Shown here piece by piece: positions 18,484-27,906 of a DNA stretch of 32,718 bases; position 1 is the first letter of the stretch; every line of letters starts with the position of its first letter. The position numbers were made by a program, and so were the translations under genes. Origin of the DNA: an uncultured Bacilli bacterium (GTDB taxonomy: Bacteria > Bacillota_I > Bacilli_A > RF39 > UBA660); NCBI GenBank assembly GCA_947632345.1, contig CANROW010000015.1:1-32718 (forward strand). The letters run 5' to 3'. The notes beneath the pieces are model-generated. The model was given only the letters and a program-made list of their open reading frames with translations. It did not search any database and had not been told where the DNA came from.

Positions 18484-19986
18484 TCAATTGACATTCTTTA
18501 ATCGTTCATATAGGACAAAATTGTCATCCTCGTAAATGGCTTTATAGTTGTGATCTTCATCTAAAACCTTCTTAATGTTAGAGTCTGTATACAGTAATAT
18601 ATGTGTTATACCATAGTAATCAAATGGTTCATGATAATCTAAATCTTTGATTATTTTGGTATAGTCATCAAAGATATCTCTTGGAATTTTATTGAAAGGT
18701 TTCGTATATAAATCCGAACGAGAATCAATAAAGACTTTTACATCATTATAGATGAGATAACTGCCAAACGAGTATTCATTAAAGAGCTTGATTTCATCAG
18801 TATTGAGCTTTTCTTTGATATATTTTGTGGCCTCGACCGGGTAAGCTTTTTCATCTATGTAGTCATAGCTATTATATTTGTATAGGAGTAAACCAGTTCC
18901 AAAACCAGCAAAACACAAAAAAATAGTTAGAAGTTCAAGCGGTTTATGAAAAAGGCAATCCATCTTTTTTAGAATATTAGCATTTATTTTTTTATTACAA
19001 TTACCGATATAGTTACTGACTACAAAGAAACCTATGATCAAAAGATAAGCATAACTTCTAATAGCTGTTAAACTCATCAAGATTAATCCTAATAACAAAA
19101 ATAAATCACTGACTTCTATTTTTTCTTTAGTAAATAATAATAAAATTAACAAAACAAATAGTAGTTGAAAGAACGAAAAACAATTGTTTATAGTGATATT
19201 TTGATATTCACCGATATGGGAAAGAGTATGACCTGTAAATTGATTGAAAATATAAGTGTATGGAGTTGTTCCAAGCGGAGTTAAAAAGCCAGTCAATAAA
19301 CAACAAGCAATTATTATGAATAGTTTATGAACATTTTTGTTGGTTTTAAAAGTTATTAAACCAATAGAAAAATCTTTTTCATTTTTTCTAATCTTTTTAA
19401 GTAGTAGCGAAAGATAATGACCAGCAATTGGTGGTAGAAATAAAACGTAGAAGAAGATCCAAGTAGCTAAATGAACATTGATTAGTAGAATCGATAAAAG
19501 AATTATTACCAAAGCATCTTTTAATTTGCCATCTTGTAAAAACTTATCTAAGAAATATTTTTCTAATATGAAGATTATGAAACTTATCATCTGAGCACGA
19601 GTTGTTACAAAAGGAGTTAAAAATCCTATTATTATGATTGTTAAAACAAAAGAAAAGAGATAGTTATTGGTTCTCTGTTTAGAGATGAAGTAAATTAAAA
19701 AACCAATTATAGAATAGAAAAAAATGTTTGATATATATAGGGCCGGAAAGCCTTTAAAATTATAAAGAATACTGATAAAAACATCATATAACCAATGAGG
19801 ATAAGTGTATGGTAAATTGCTAATCCATGAGAAATGATCTTTCATATCAATGCCATTTTGCATTATTAAATTACCAATTTTAATGGTGTAAAAAGTATCG
19901 TTTTGCATTGTTTTATTTGTAAAAGCTGCACATAGAAAAATGATTGAAATGATTACCACTAAATCAAAATATTTGTTTTTTTTCAT
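18484..19986 (-). CDS. Polytopic membrane protein, GT-C/oligosaccharyltransferase-like
   Basis: Multi-TM; TFYTIKIGNLIMQNGIDMKDHFSWISNLPYTYPHWLYDV loop, C-terminal SFGSYLIYNDVKVFIDSRSDLY. Start moved to MKKNKYFD (19986) from the track's 20034. Confidence 0.65.
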   Translation of the reverse strand: MKKNKYFDLVVIISIIFLCAAFTNKTMQNDTFYTIKIGNLIMQNGIDMKDHFSWISNLPYTYPHWLYDVFISILYNFKGFPALYISNIFFYSIIGFLIYFISKQRTNNYLFSFVLTIIIIGFLTPFVTTRAQMISFIIFILEKYFLDKFLQDGKLKDALVIILLSILLINVHLATWIFFYVLFLPPIAGHYLSLLLKKIRKNEKDFSIGLITFKTNKNVHKLFIIIACCLLTGFLTPLGTTPYTYIFNQFTGHTLSHIGEYQNITINNCFSFFQLLFVLLILLLFTKEKIEVSDLFLLLGLILMSLTAIRSYAYLLIIGFFVVSNYIGNCNKKINANILKKMDCLFHKPLELLTIFLCFAGFGTGLLLYKYNSYDYIDEKAYPVEATKYIKEKLNTDEIKLFNEYSFGSYLIYNDVKVFIDSRSDLYTKPFNKIPRDIFDDYTKIIKDLDYHEPFDYYGITHILLYTDSNIKKVLDEDHNYKAIYEDDNFVLYERLKNVN

Positions 19987-20111
19987 AAACTCACATCCTA
20001 AAAAAATTATAACAAAATAATTATGAGGACACAATTATTTACATAAAATACTACTTGTAATTATTTTAGGTTGTGGTATAATTGTAAAAGTTTGTAGGAA
20101 GTGGGTTAATT

Positions 20112-21920
20112 ATGGAAAAAAGAAATGTAGCAATTATTGCTCACGTTGACCATGGTAAGACAACTTTGGTTGATGAAATATTGAAAACAAGTGGAACGTT
20201 TAGAGAAAATGAAGATTTATCAAATGCTTCAATGGACTCTAATGCTTTAGAACGTGAACGAGGAATAACGATATTAGCTAAAACTACAGCTATTAATTAC
20301 AATGGATATCGCATCAATATATTAGATACTCCTGGACACGCTGATTTCGGTGGCGAAGTAGAGCGTATCATGAATATGGTTGATGGTGTTTTGTTGGTCG
20401 TTGATGCCTATGAAGGAACGATGCCTCAAACACGCTTTGTGTTGAAAAAAGCTTTAGAAGCTAAGACTAAACCGATCGTTGTCATCAATAAAGTGGATAA
20501 TGAAAGTGCAAGATGTGCAGAAGTTGTTGATGAAGTCTTAGATTTATTTATTGAATTAGGTGCGGATGAGGAACAGTTGGATTTTCCCGTTGTATATGCT
20601 TCAGCTATTAATGGAACTTGTAGTTTGAGTGATGACTTATCTACCCAGACACCAGGATTTACAGAATTATTAGATTTAATAATTTCCGAAATACCTGCTC
20701 CTAGTGGAGATGTTAATGCTAATTTACAATTCCAACCAGCACTTTTAGATTATAATGATTACGTTGGAAGAATTGGTATTGGGCGTGTTCATAATGGTAA
20801 AATAAAAGTTGGACAAATGGTATCTTGTCATAGATTAGATGGTACGATTAAACAATTCCGCGTTCAAAAGTTATTTGGTTATTTAGGTCTAAAAAGAATT
20901 GAAATTGAAGAAGCAGAGGCTGGAGATATCTGTGCCGTAGCTGGATTACCAGATCTATCTGTCGGAGAGACTCTATGTGAAGTTGGAGTTGACAAACCGC
21001 TACCAATTCTTCACATCGATGAACCGACATTGCAAATGACAATCGGAACAAATTCATCACCATTCTGTGGCAAAGATGGATCTCTTTTGACCGCTCGTAA
21101 GATCGAAGAACGATTAATTAAAGAGACCCAAAGAGATGTCAGTTTGCGAGTAGCTCCAAATGATAGTGAGAGTTGGATCGTTTCTGGACGTGGTGAACTT
21201 CATTTAGGTATTCTAATTGAAAATATGCGCCGTGAAGGATTTGAGATAGAAGTTTCAAAACCAGCTGTAATCATCAAAGAAGTAAATGGTCAAAAGATGG
21301 AACCATATGAAGAATTACAAATCGAGTGCCCTGATGATACAGTGGGAACAGTTATTGAACAGTTAGGTCTTCGTGGAGCCATTATGGATAATATGACCTC
21401 TACTAATGGACAAACGAGACTGCTATACACAATTCCATCTCGTGGTTTAATCGGTTTTACAACGGATTTTATGACGATGACTAAAGGATATGGAATTATT
21501 AATCACACTTTTAAAGAATATCGTGCGATGGCCAGCGTTGAAATTGGTGAACGCAAACTTGGTGTGTTAGTTTCAATGGAAAATGGTAAAACGACGGCTT
21601 ACGCTTTGGGAGCATTAGAAGATCGTGGAGTTATGTTTGTCGAACCTGGAGTTGAAGTATATGAGGGAATGATTGTCGGTGAGCATACAAGAGAAAATGA
21701 TTTAGCTGTTAATGCTGTTCGCGGTAAAAATTTGACCAATGTCAGGGCCGCCGGAAGCGATCATACGGTTGTGTTAAAAAGACCGCGACCTATCAGTCTA
21801 GAATATGCTCTTGATTATATTAATTCTGATGAATTAGTCGAAGTTACTCCGCATTTTATAAGACTTAGAAAGAGAATTTTAGATACCGAGACAAGAAAGA
21901 AATTTGATGCGAAAAAGTAA
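20112..21920 (+). CDS. typA: Translational GTPase TypA/BipA
   Basis: 602 aa; [57 protein letters not shown], and C-terminal TypA domain. Confidence 0.97.
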   Translation: MEKRNVAIIAHVDHGKTTLVDEILKTSGTFRENEDLSNASMDSNALERERGITILAKTTAINYNGYRINILDTPGHADFGGEVERIMNMVDGVLLVVDAYEGTMPQTRFVLKKALEAKTKPIVVINKVDNESARCAEVVDEVLDLFIELGADEEQLDFPVVYASAINGTCSLSDDLSTQTPGFTELLDLIISEIPAPSGDVNANLQFQPALLDYNDYVGRIGIGRVHNGKIKVGQMVSCHRLDGTIKQFRVQKLFGYLGLKRIEIEEAEAGDICAVAGLPDLSVGETLCEVGVDKPLPILHIDEPTLQMTIGTNSSPFCGKDGSLLTARKIEERLIKETQRDVSLRVAPNDSESWIVSGRGELHLGILIENMRREGFEIEVSKPAVIIKEVNGQKMEPYEELQIECPDDTVGTVIEQLGLRGAIMDNMTSTNGQTRLLYTIPSRGLIGFTTDFMTMTKGYGIINHTFKEYRAMASVEIGERKLGVLVSMENGKTTAYALGALEDRGVMFVEPGVEVYEGMIVGEHTRENDLAVNAVRGKNLTNVRAAGSDHTVVLKRPRPISLEYALDYINSDELVEVTPHFIRLRKRILDTETRKKFDAKK

Positions 21921-21942
21921 TTTCTTTTTTGTCTTTTCTTTG
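21889..21942 (+). terminator. Terminator overlapping the 3' end of typA
   Basis: AGACAAGAAAGAAATT (21889-21904) / AATTTCTTTTTTGTCT (21919-21934), 15/16 paired plus one G-T wobble, then TTTCTT. Confidence 0.65.
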
Positions 21943-21981
21943 TTATAATAAATTTATAGGTATAATGGAAGTGGTGATAAA

Positions 21982-22530
21982 ATGGAAAAGAAAAAAAGGC
22001 TTAATTTCGGAAACATGGAAAATGAACCAATGCGCCGAATCGGAATACAAAATTATATAGTTGTTATCGTCATATTCTTGTTGACAATTGGTGTCGTTTG
22101 GGGATTGCGAAATTGGTATATATCATATCAAAAATATCAATTAACTATTCCTGTTTTAAAGGGAACGTTGAAAGAGATAGCTGTTAATGAAATTGACAAC
22201 TACATAACGGAAAATGATGATGCAATTATCTATTTTGAAGTTAGTAATGAAGAAGAGTCAAGAAAGGTTTCAAAAGGTTTAATTGATATTGTAAAAGAAA
22301 AAAATTTAACTGATAGGGTTGTCTATTTGAATTTAGCTTCGCTTACTGATAAAGATAGTTTTTTAAAAGAATTCAGTAGTAAATATATTGAAAAAGAAAT
22401 TAATTATCCATCGATAGTAGTTTTTAATGATGGAAAGGCTTCACTTGTTGCTACAAAGACTCAAAATAAAAAATTGCGTGCCAGTGATATTGCGCAATTG
22501 TTTGATGAACATGAGATAGAAGGGGAATGA
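21982..22530 (+). CDS. Membrane-anchored hypothetical protein, possible thioredoxin-like fold without CxxC
   Basis: 182 aa; one N-terminal TM; AIIYFEVSNEEES...VVYLNLASL...YPSIVVFNDGKA layout is thioredoxin-like. Confidence 0.6.
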   Translation: MEKKKRLNFGNMENEPMRRIGIQNYIVVIVIFLLTIGVVWGLRNWYISYQKYQLTIPVLKGTLKEIAVNEIDNYITENDDAIIYFEVSNEEESRKVSKGLIDIVKEKNLTDRVVYLNLASLTDKDSFLKEFSSKYIEKEINYPSIVVFNDGKASLVATKTQNKKLRASDIAQLFDEHEIEGE

Positions 22531-22531
22531 G

Positions 22532-23041
22532 ATGATTCACATTGTCTTATATGAGCCGGAAATTCCTGGTAATACCGGTAATATTATGCGCACTTGTGTA
22601 GCAACTGGCACCAAACTCCATTTAATAGAACCATTGGGATTTAGGCTTGATGAAAGCAGTATCAGAAGAAGTGGCGTCAATTATATTGATAAGTTGGATT
22701 ATACCGTTTATAAAAATTGGGATGAGTTTAAAGAAAAGAACAAAGGAACGTATTACTATTTTACAAGATATGGTCATAAACCACATACCAGTTTTGACTA
22801 TTCAAATAAGGATGAAGAGATTTATTTAATTTTTGGAAAAGAGTCCACGGGTATTCCTAAAGAAATATTGCGGGAAGATTTAGACCATTGTATGCGGATT
22901 CCGATGACGAGTAATGTTCGAGCTTTAAATTTATCGAATTGTGCCGCTATTGTCGTTTATGAGGTGTTAAGGCAACAGGACTATCGCAATCTATTGCGCG
23001 AAGAACCACATAAAGATAAAGATTTTTTAATTAAAGATTGA
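22532..23041 (+). CDS. trmL: tRNA (cytidine(34)-2'-O)-methyltransferase (SPOUT)
   Basis: 169 aa; IHIVLYEPEIPGNTGNIMRTCVATGTKLHLIEPLGF, IFGKESTGIPKEIL, MRIPMTSNVRALNLSNCAAIVVYE. Confidence 0.95.
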   Translation: MIHIVLYEPEIPGNTGNIMRTCVATGTKLHLIEPLGFRLDESSIRRSGVNYIDKLDYTVYKNWDEFKEKNKGTYYYFTRYGHKPHTSFDYSNKDEEIYLIFGKESTGIPKEILREDLDHCMRIPMTSNVRALNLSNCAAIVVYEVLRQQDYRNLLREEPHKDKDFLIKD

Positions 23042-23060
23042 AAAAATAAAAAAAATAATG

Positions 23061-23089
23061 TTGACAAAAAACGATGAATACAATATACT
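23061..23089 (+). promoter_or_regulatory. Strong promoter of tRNA-Ala
   Basis: TTGACA (23061-23066), 17-bp spacer, TATACT (23084-23089). Confidence 0.8.
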
Positions 23090-23113
23090 TTTATTTGTCA
23101 GTTGATTTCAACT

Positions 23114-23189
23114 GGGGCATTAGCTCAGCTGGGAGAGCGCCACGTTTGCACCGTGGAGGTCAGGAGTTCGATCCTCCTATGCTCCACCA
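23114..23189 (+). tRNA. tRNA-Ala(UGC)
   Basis: 76 nt cloverleaf: acceptor GGGGCAT/ATGCTCC, D-arm GCTC...GAGC, anticodon stem CCACG-TTTGCAC-CGTGG (anticodon TGC), T-arm AGGAGTTCGATCCTCCT, encoded ACCA. Confidence 0.97.
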
Positions 23190-23199
23190 AATTGATACT

Positions 23200-23229
23200 A
23201 ACCTCGGACTTATAGTTCGAGGTTTTTTT
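23200..23229 (+). terminator. Rho-independent terminator after tRNA-Ala
   Basis: AACCTCGGACT / AGTTCGAGGTT followed by TTTTTTT. Confidence 0.85.
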
Positions 23230-23246
23230 GTAGAAAGGAATTAATA

Positions 23247-23873
23247 ATGGAAACGACGATTTATTTAATGAGACATAGTGAGCCCTTTAAATCTCATATG
23301 GGAATTAGATTGACAAACGAATCTCTCTTACAAGAAAATGAAAAAGCTCCTTTGAGCATAAATGGTGAAAAAAGATCCGAACAATTTGCTAAAAAGGATG
23401 AATTTAAAAATTTGAATGCTGTTTGGTCTTCAAATTATGTTAGAGCTATGGCTACAGCTAAATATTTTGCTAGTTCTAATAACTTAAAAGTTAATATTGA
23501 TGAAAGGCTAAATGAGCGAAGACATGGTGTTATGTCTTATGATGAATTACCAATTGACTTTGAACAAAAACAAATTAATGACGTCAATTATAAAGTCGGG
23601 AATGGTGAAAATCAAAAAGAAGTACAAGGTAGGATGTTTGCTACTTTACAAGATATTTTGAACGATAATAGAGGTAAAAGAGTTGTGATTATAAGTCACG
23701 CTACCGCTATAACTTTTTTATTAAAAAAATGGTGCGATATCCAATATCCCAATAAATATATTTTTAAAAATTTATTCTTTGATGGCGATTGGGATTATTT
23801 AGAGACCTTTAAATTAACTTTTGATGAAAGTAATGATTTAATAAGTATTAATAATATAAAATTTAGTTGCTAA
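23247..23873 (+). CDS. Histidine phosphatase family protein (phosphoglycerate mutase-like)
   Basis: 208 aa; TIYLMRHSEP, VWSSNYVRAMATAKYFA, ERRHG, VVIISHATAI. Confidence 0.9.
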   Translation: METTIYLMRHSEPFKSHMGIRLTNESLLQENEKAPLSINGEKRSEQFAKKDEFKNLNAVWSSNYVRAMATAKYFASSNNLKVNIDERLNERRHGVMSYDELPIDFEQKQINDVNYKVGNGENQKEVQGRMFATLQDILNDNRGKRVVIISHATAITFLLKKWCDIQYPNKYIFKNLFFDGDWDYLETFKLTFDESNDLISINNIKFSC

Positions 23874-23929
23874 TATGATGGAATTTTAGTCACTTTCTCA
23901 AATAAAAACGATAATATCTAATTTTAGAT

Positions 23930-23958
23930 TTGCAAAAATGCCATTTTTGTGGTATAAT
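23930..23958 (+). promoter_or_regulatory. Promoter with a palindromic spacer upstream of the 23986 gene
   Basis: -35 TTGCAA (23930-23935), 17-bp spacer, -10 TATAAT (23953-23958); perfect IR CAAAAAT-GCC-ATTTTTG at 23933-23949. Confidence 0.65.
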
Positions 23959-23985
23959 AATGGCGAATTTAAGGGGGATATATTT

Positions 23986-24858
23986 ATGAGTCGTTTTGAT
24001 AAAGGAACTATTCAAGAAAAAATGCAAGCTGAGGGAAAAGTTAAAATAAATGATTTTGATAATATCGTCAAAAATTATTTTAAAGAAGAATATGATAAAG
24101 AAGGGTATTTTGCTTTTATACACGTCGATTATGAATTCTTTGATGGTAAATGGGATTATTGTGAAAAACTTGGGAAAAAGGTATTAACTCCTAAGTATCT
24201 TCAAATTCAAGACTTGTTCCCATTCTTTGTAGAATATGGTATTAATATTAATACGCAAATGTTTTGTTTAGAGATACCTGATACTATTAATAAGGATAAT
24301 CTTGAAAAAGAAATTTTAAAAAGAGTCCCAGGTGGATTAAATTATATTACTAAAGAGGAAATTGCCAAAATATTAGCTAAAGAAGGATTTGAAGATGCTT
24401 TCTTTGAACATTATTTCAATAGTGCAATCGATTATCCTGACTATAATTTATATGCACGACCTATTGCCTTGAAGGTCGCTAATAGTGATGAGCATGTTTT
24501 GATTGATTCTTGTAATTTTCCACAAAACTGTACCGATACTGAAACGGGAGCTATGCTTGATATATTGTACTCTAAAGGCCAATTGCCATCGCGAAAAGTT
24601 CAATATTTAATCAAGTTTCCTGATGAACAAACAAGTCTTTTAAGCAATGTCTGGGAAGAATTTGCTTATGATGATAAGCGTTTCATTCGGTATACACTAC
24701 GAAATGCTGAGCAACAAGAAATGACTTTAAGCAATGGCCGAAAAATAAACAATAATTCAACCTATTGGATAGAAGTAAAACCATATGATTCTAATAAAGG
24801 ATTATATCATTATACGGGAATTAGGCCAAACGAAAGTAGTAAACAAAAACATTATTAA
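23986..24858 (+). CDS. Hypothetical protein
   Basis: 290 aa from MSRFDKGTIQEKMQ with SD AAGGGGG; the track start at 23938 lies upstream of and overlaps the predicted promoter. No family recognised. Confidence 0.78.
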   Translation: MSRFDKGTIQEKMQAEGKVKINDFDNIVKNYFKEEYDKEGYFAFIHVDYEFFDGKWDYCEKLGKKVLTPKYLQIQDLFPFFVEYGININTQMFCLEIPDTINKDNLEKEILKRVPGGLNYITKEEIAKILAKEGFEDAFFEHYFNSAIDYPDYNLYARPIALKVANSDEHVLIDSCNFPQNCTDTETGAMLDILYSKGQLPSRKVQYLIKFPDEQTSLLSNVWEEFAYDDKRFIRYTLRNAEQQEMTLSNGRKINNNSTYWIEVKPYDSNKGLYHYTGIRPNESSKQKHY

Positions 24859-24879
24859 AAATTATCAAATAATCTAATG

Positions 24880-24908
24880 AGCAACTGTCAAAGTTGCTTT
24901 TATTTTTG
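24880..24908 (+). terminator. Rho-independent terminator
   Basis: AGCAACT / AGTTGCT followed by TTTATTTTT. Confidence 0.75.
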
Positions 24909-24965
24909 GTAAATAGGTAAATTTTTAAAGTCTATGTGATATAATTTGATTAGAGGAAGATGATT

Positions 24966-25760
24966 ATGGGTAAAAGTATAATAATTGGTAGTATGAATAT
25001 TCAAAACAAATATCGAATTCCAAGTTATGATGGACTTGACGCAACTGGTAATGATAATGCTGAAATCCTTCAGTCATTTTTAAAAGATTATAATGTTGAT
25101 GCCGTTGGAACTCAAGAATTAGTGCGGAAGTTTGTCGATCGTTTAAAAGTGGCTTTGGAGCCAGAATATCGTATCTATGGTGATTTTCGTTATGGCAATA
25201 CGGAATTTGTTAAGAAAGTTAATTTCTTTGATAAGTATAATGAAACTGTCAGCATCATTACTAAGCATAATGTCATAAAAAGTCAAACAACGACTATGCC
25301 TTGGTTTCCTAAAGATATTAAGGATGTCATTCGTGGCTTAAAAGTTAAGTCGATAAGACCAAGAATTGTTACGACTGCTATCATCGATATTCCCAATTTT
25401 GGCAAAATAAATTTTATCAACACTCATTTAGAACATCGTTTAAATATTATTCAAATTAGACAATTAAACTATTTACAGAATATGATTAAAAAATCTAAAT
25501 ATCCGGTCATATTAACTGGGGATTTTAATATGGATATAGAATCACCACGTTTTAAAGGTTTTATATATAATTTATTAGAGTTAGGTTATAAAAGAGTGCC
25601 TAATGCTCATAAAACTTATAAATATCAAAAGAATAAATTACCTATTGACCATATCTTTATCCCAAAAGATTGGAATATTGAAGAAGTAGAAGTTGTTCAA
25701 GATAAATATTTAGAACATTTTAGTGATCATTATCCAATCCTTGTAAGGGTATCAAAATGA
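24966..25760 (+). CDS. Endonuclease/exonuclease/phosphatase family protein
   Basis: NIQNKYRIP...VDAVGTQELVRKFVDRL...INFINTHLEHR...VILTGDFNMD...PIDHIFIPKDW...FSDHYPILV. ATG 24960 is an alternative start. Confidence 0.88.
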   Translation: MGKSIIIGSMNIQNKYRIPSYDGLDATGNDNAEILQSFLKDYNVDAVGTQELVRKFVDRLKVALEPEYRIYGDFRYGNTEFVKKVNFFDKYNETVSIITKHNVIKSQTTTMPWFPKDIKDVIRGLKVKSIRPRIVTTAIIDIPNFGKINFINTHLEHRLNIIQIRQLNYLQNMIKKSKYPVILTGDFNMDIESPRFKGFIYNLLELGYKRVPNAHKTYKYQKNKLPIDHIFIPKDWNIEEVEVVQDKYLEHFSDHYPILVRVSK

Positions 25761-25864
25761 AGAAACTTCTATGCTTTTTTTAATTTATATTAAATTGTTA
25801 ATTATAATTTACTTCTATATATAAAAAATGATAAAATCAAATTAGTCGTAAGGAGTTGTTAGAC

Positions 25865-27232
25865 ATGATATTAATACCCAAAAAAGGTTGTAATGAAATA
25901 AAATATGATTTTGATTTAGCTAAAAAATTAGAATATGTAATAATAATAAATGATGAAGATAGTAGTAATGTTGGAGATCTATTCAGTATTTGGAATCAGA
26001 AGTGTAAAGTTGTAATTTGTAATGATATAAGTGACTATTATGATTTTATAAAAAAAGAAAAGAAATTGACAAGTAATACCAATATTATGATTATTGGTAC
26101 TAAAAATATTAATTATGAAAATATTGTTGAGTATAAGAACTTATTAACATTTTATCTTTTTTATCAAGATGAAATTAAAGTTATTCAAAAAGAGATGTAT
26201 AAATGGAATAAACTATTCATCAATAAAAAAGATAATATTTTAGTAAAAGACGCTATGAACAAATTTGTTTTTATGAATTCAGATGGAAAATGTTTAAGAG
26301 CGTTATTGATAGCTTTAGGATATTTTATTGCGACGAAGAAAGATGATAAGTCATATCTTCCCCTAGCTGCTGCTTACGAGACATTTCAAACAGCTATCTT
26401 AGTTCACGATGATATTATTGATAATAATGATTTGCGGCGTGGAAAAACAACTATTAATAAAACTTATATGGAGAAGTTTAATAAATATGATTTAAAAGAT
26501 GACTATTTTGAAAGTAAGAAAAAAAATGTATCTGATTCAATTGGTATTTGTGTTGGAGATATCGGTTTCTTTTTAGCTAATAACATAATTGTTGAAAACT
26601 ATGCTGAAAACACCAATCTTGGAAGAGTCTTAAAATGTTTCAATGATATTGTCATCAATACAGGAAAAGGTGAATTAATTGATGTCGTTTTGCCTTTTAA
26701 TGAAGAATATTATTCAAAAAATAGATGTTTAGAAAAAGATATTTTAGAAATATATGAATTGAAGACTTCCCATTATTCTATTACTGGTCCATGTTCTTTA
26801 GGAATGTTATTGGGTGGAAGTAGTGATAGAGTAATTGAATCAATTGTGAAATCACTCGCGCCACTCGGTATTGCTTTTCAAATTAAAGATGATCTTTTAG
26901 GTATTTATGGCAATGTTAAAAACATAGGTAAGAGTAATACTTCGGATATAAAAGAATTTAAACAAACTATTTTGTATTCATATGTTGTCAATAATACTGA
27001 TTATAAAACAGAACTTTTAAAGTACTATGGAAAGATGGATTTGAGTTTAGAAGAAGCTGAAAAAGTTAGAGATATATTTGAAAAAAGCGGTGCTAAAAAA
27101 TATGCTGTTGATATGATGGATAAATTGTTTTTAGATAGTAAGAATGCGATTGCTAAAAATAGAAATATACCAACTTTATATAAAGAGATTCTATTGGGAT
27201 TTGTTACTTTCTTAGAGATAAGAGATAATTAG
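25865..27232 (+). CDS. Polyprenyl synthetase family protein with an N-terminal extension
   Basis: SDGKCLRALLIALGYF, QTAILVHDDIIDNNDLRRGKTT (first Asp-rich motif), AFQIKDDLLGIYG (second motif). About 115 aa N-terminal segment without recognised homology. SD AGGAG 9 nt before ATG 25865. Confidence 0.85.
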   Translation: MILIPKKGCNEIKYDFDLAKKLEYVIIINDEDSSNVGDLFSIWNQKCKVVICNDISDYYDFIKKEKKLTSNTNIMIIGTKNINYENIVEYKNLLTFYLFYQDEIKVIQKEMYKWNKLFINKKDNILVKDAMNKFVFMNSDGKCLRALLIALGYFIATKKDDKSYLPLAAAYETFQTAILVHDDIIDNNDLRRGKTTINKTYMEKFNKYDLKDDYFESKKKNVSDSIGICVGDIGFFLANNIIVENYAENTNLGRVLKCFNDIVINTGKGELIDVVLPFNEEYYSKNRCLEKDILEIYELKTSHYSITGPCSLGMLLGGSSDRVIESIVKSLAPLGIAFQIKDDLLGIYGNVKNIGKSNTSDIKEFKQTILYSYVVNNTDYKTELLKYYGKMDLSLEEAEKVRDIFEKSGAKKYAVDMMDKLFLDSKNAIAKNRNIPTLYKEILLGFVTFLEIRDN

Positions 27233-27253
27233 TATAATTGAAGTGATTAAAGT

Positions 27254-27883
27254 ATGAATAAGATAAACCCTAAAATAACTAATAAATATTTAGAAGAAGT
27301 TAATAGTGACGAAATAGATTTTGATGTTGATGTCGATTATAAGAAATTATCAAATTGTGAAATAAATAATAAAATTAAGGGAATTGAATTCAATTCATGT
27401 ATTTTTGAAAAAGTAGATTTTTCAAAAGGAAAAATAGAAAAAATTGATTTTATAGATTGTATATTTAATGATTGTGATTTATCAAATATTGATCTATCGG
27501 AAAAACTAATACTTAGATGTCAGTTTAATAATTGTAAATTAATGGGTGTTAAGTATGTGGAAACTTCAATCCAAAATAGTACTTTTTATAACTGCAATAT
27601 GAGTTATAGTAACTTTAATAATTCAAAAATAAAGGGAATATTATTTGATAAATGTAATTTAAGAGAATCTTCATTTATAGAAGTAGAACATACTTCGTTA
27701 GATTTTAATGAATGTGATTTATATAGTACTGAGTTTTTTAATACAAAATTAAAAGATGTCGATTTGTCTAATTCTTGTATTGAAGGAATAATGCTAAATC
27801 AAAAAGATTTAATTGGTGTATACATAAGTAGTTATCAGGCTAGTATATTAATTAGAGGATTTGGTGTTAATATAAAAGATTAA
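27254..27883 (+). CDS. Pentapeptide repeat-like protein (degenerate)
   Basis: 209 aa; recurrent A/CxF/L pentads: FNSCIFEKVDFSKGKIEKIDFIDCIFNDCDLSNIDL...STFYNCNMSYSNFNNSKIKGILFDKCNLRESSF. Confidence 0.75.
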   Translation: MNKINPKITNKYLEEVNSDEIDFDVDVDYKKLSNCEINNKIKGIEFNSCIFEKVDFSKGKIEKIDFIDCIFNDCDLSNIDLSEKLILRCQFNNCKLMGVKYVETSIQNSTFYNCNMSYSNFNNSKIKGILFDKCNLRESSFIEVEHTSLDFNECDLYSTEFFNTKLKDVDLSNSCIEGIMLNQKDLIGVYISSYQASILIRGFGVNIKD

Positions 27884-27906
27884 TGTTTAGTAAAGAAGGT
27901 TGTAAA

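Noticed and set aside
23890-24123. Minus-strand ORF 23890-24123
   Set aside because: Phe/Ile/Lys-rich and overlaps the promoter and start of the 23986 gene.
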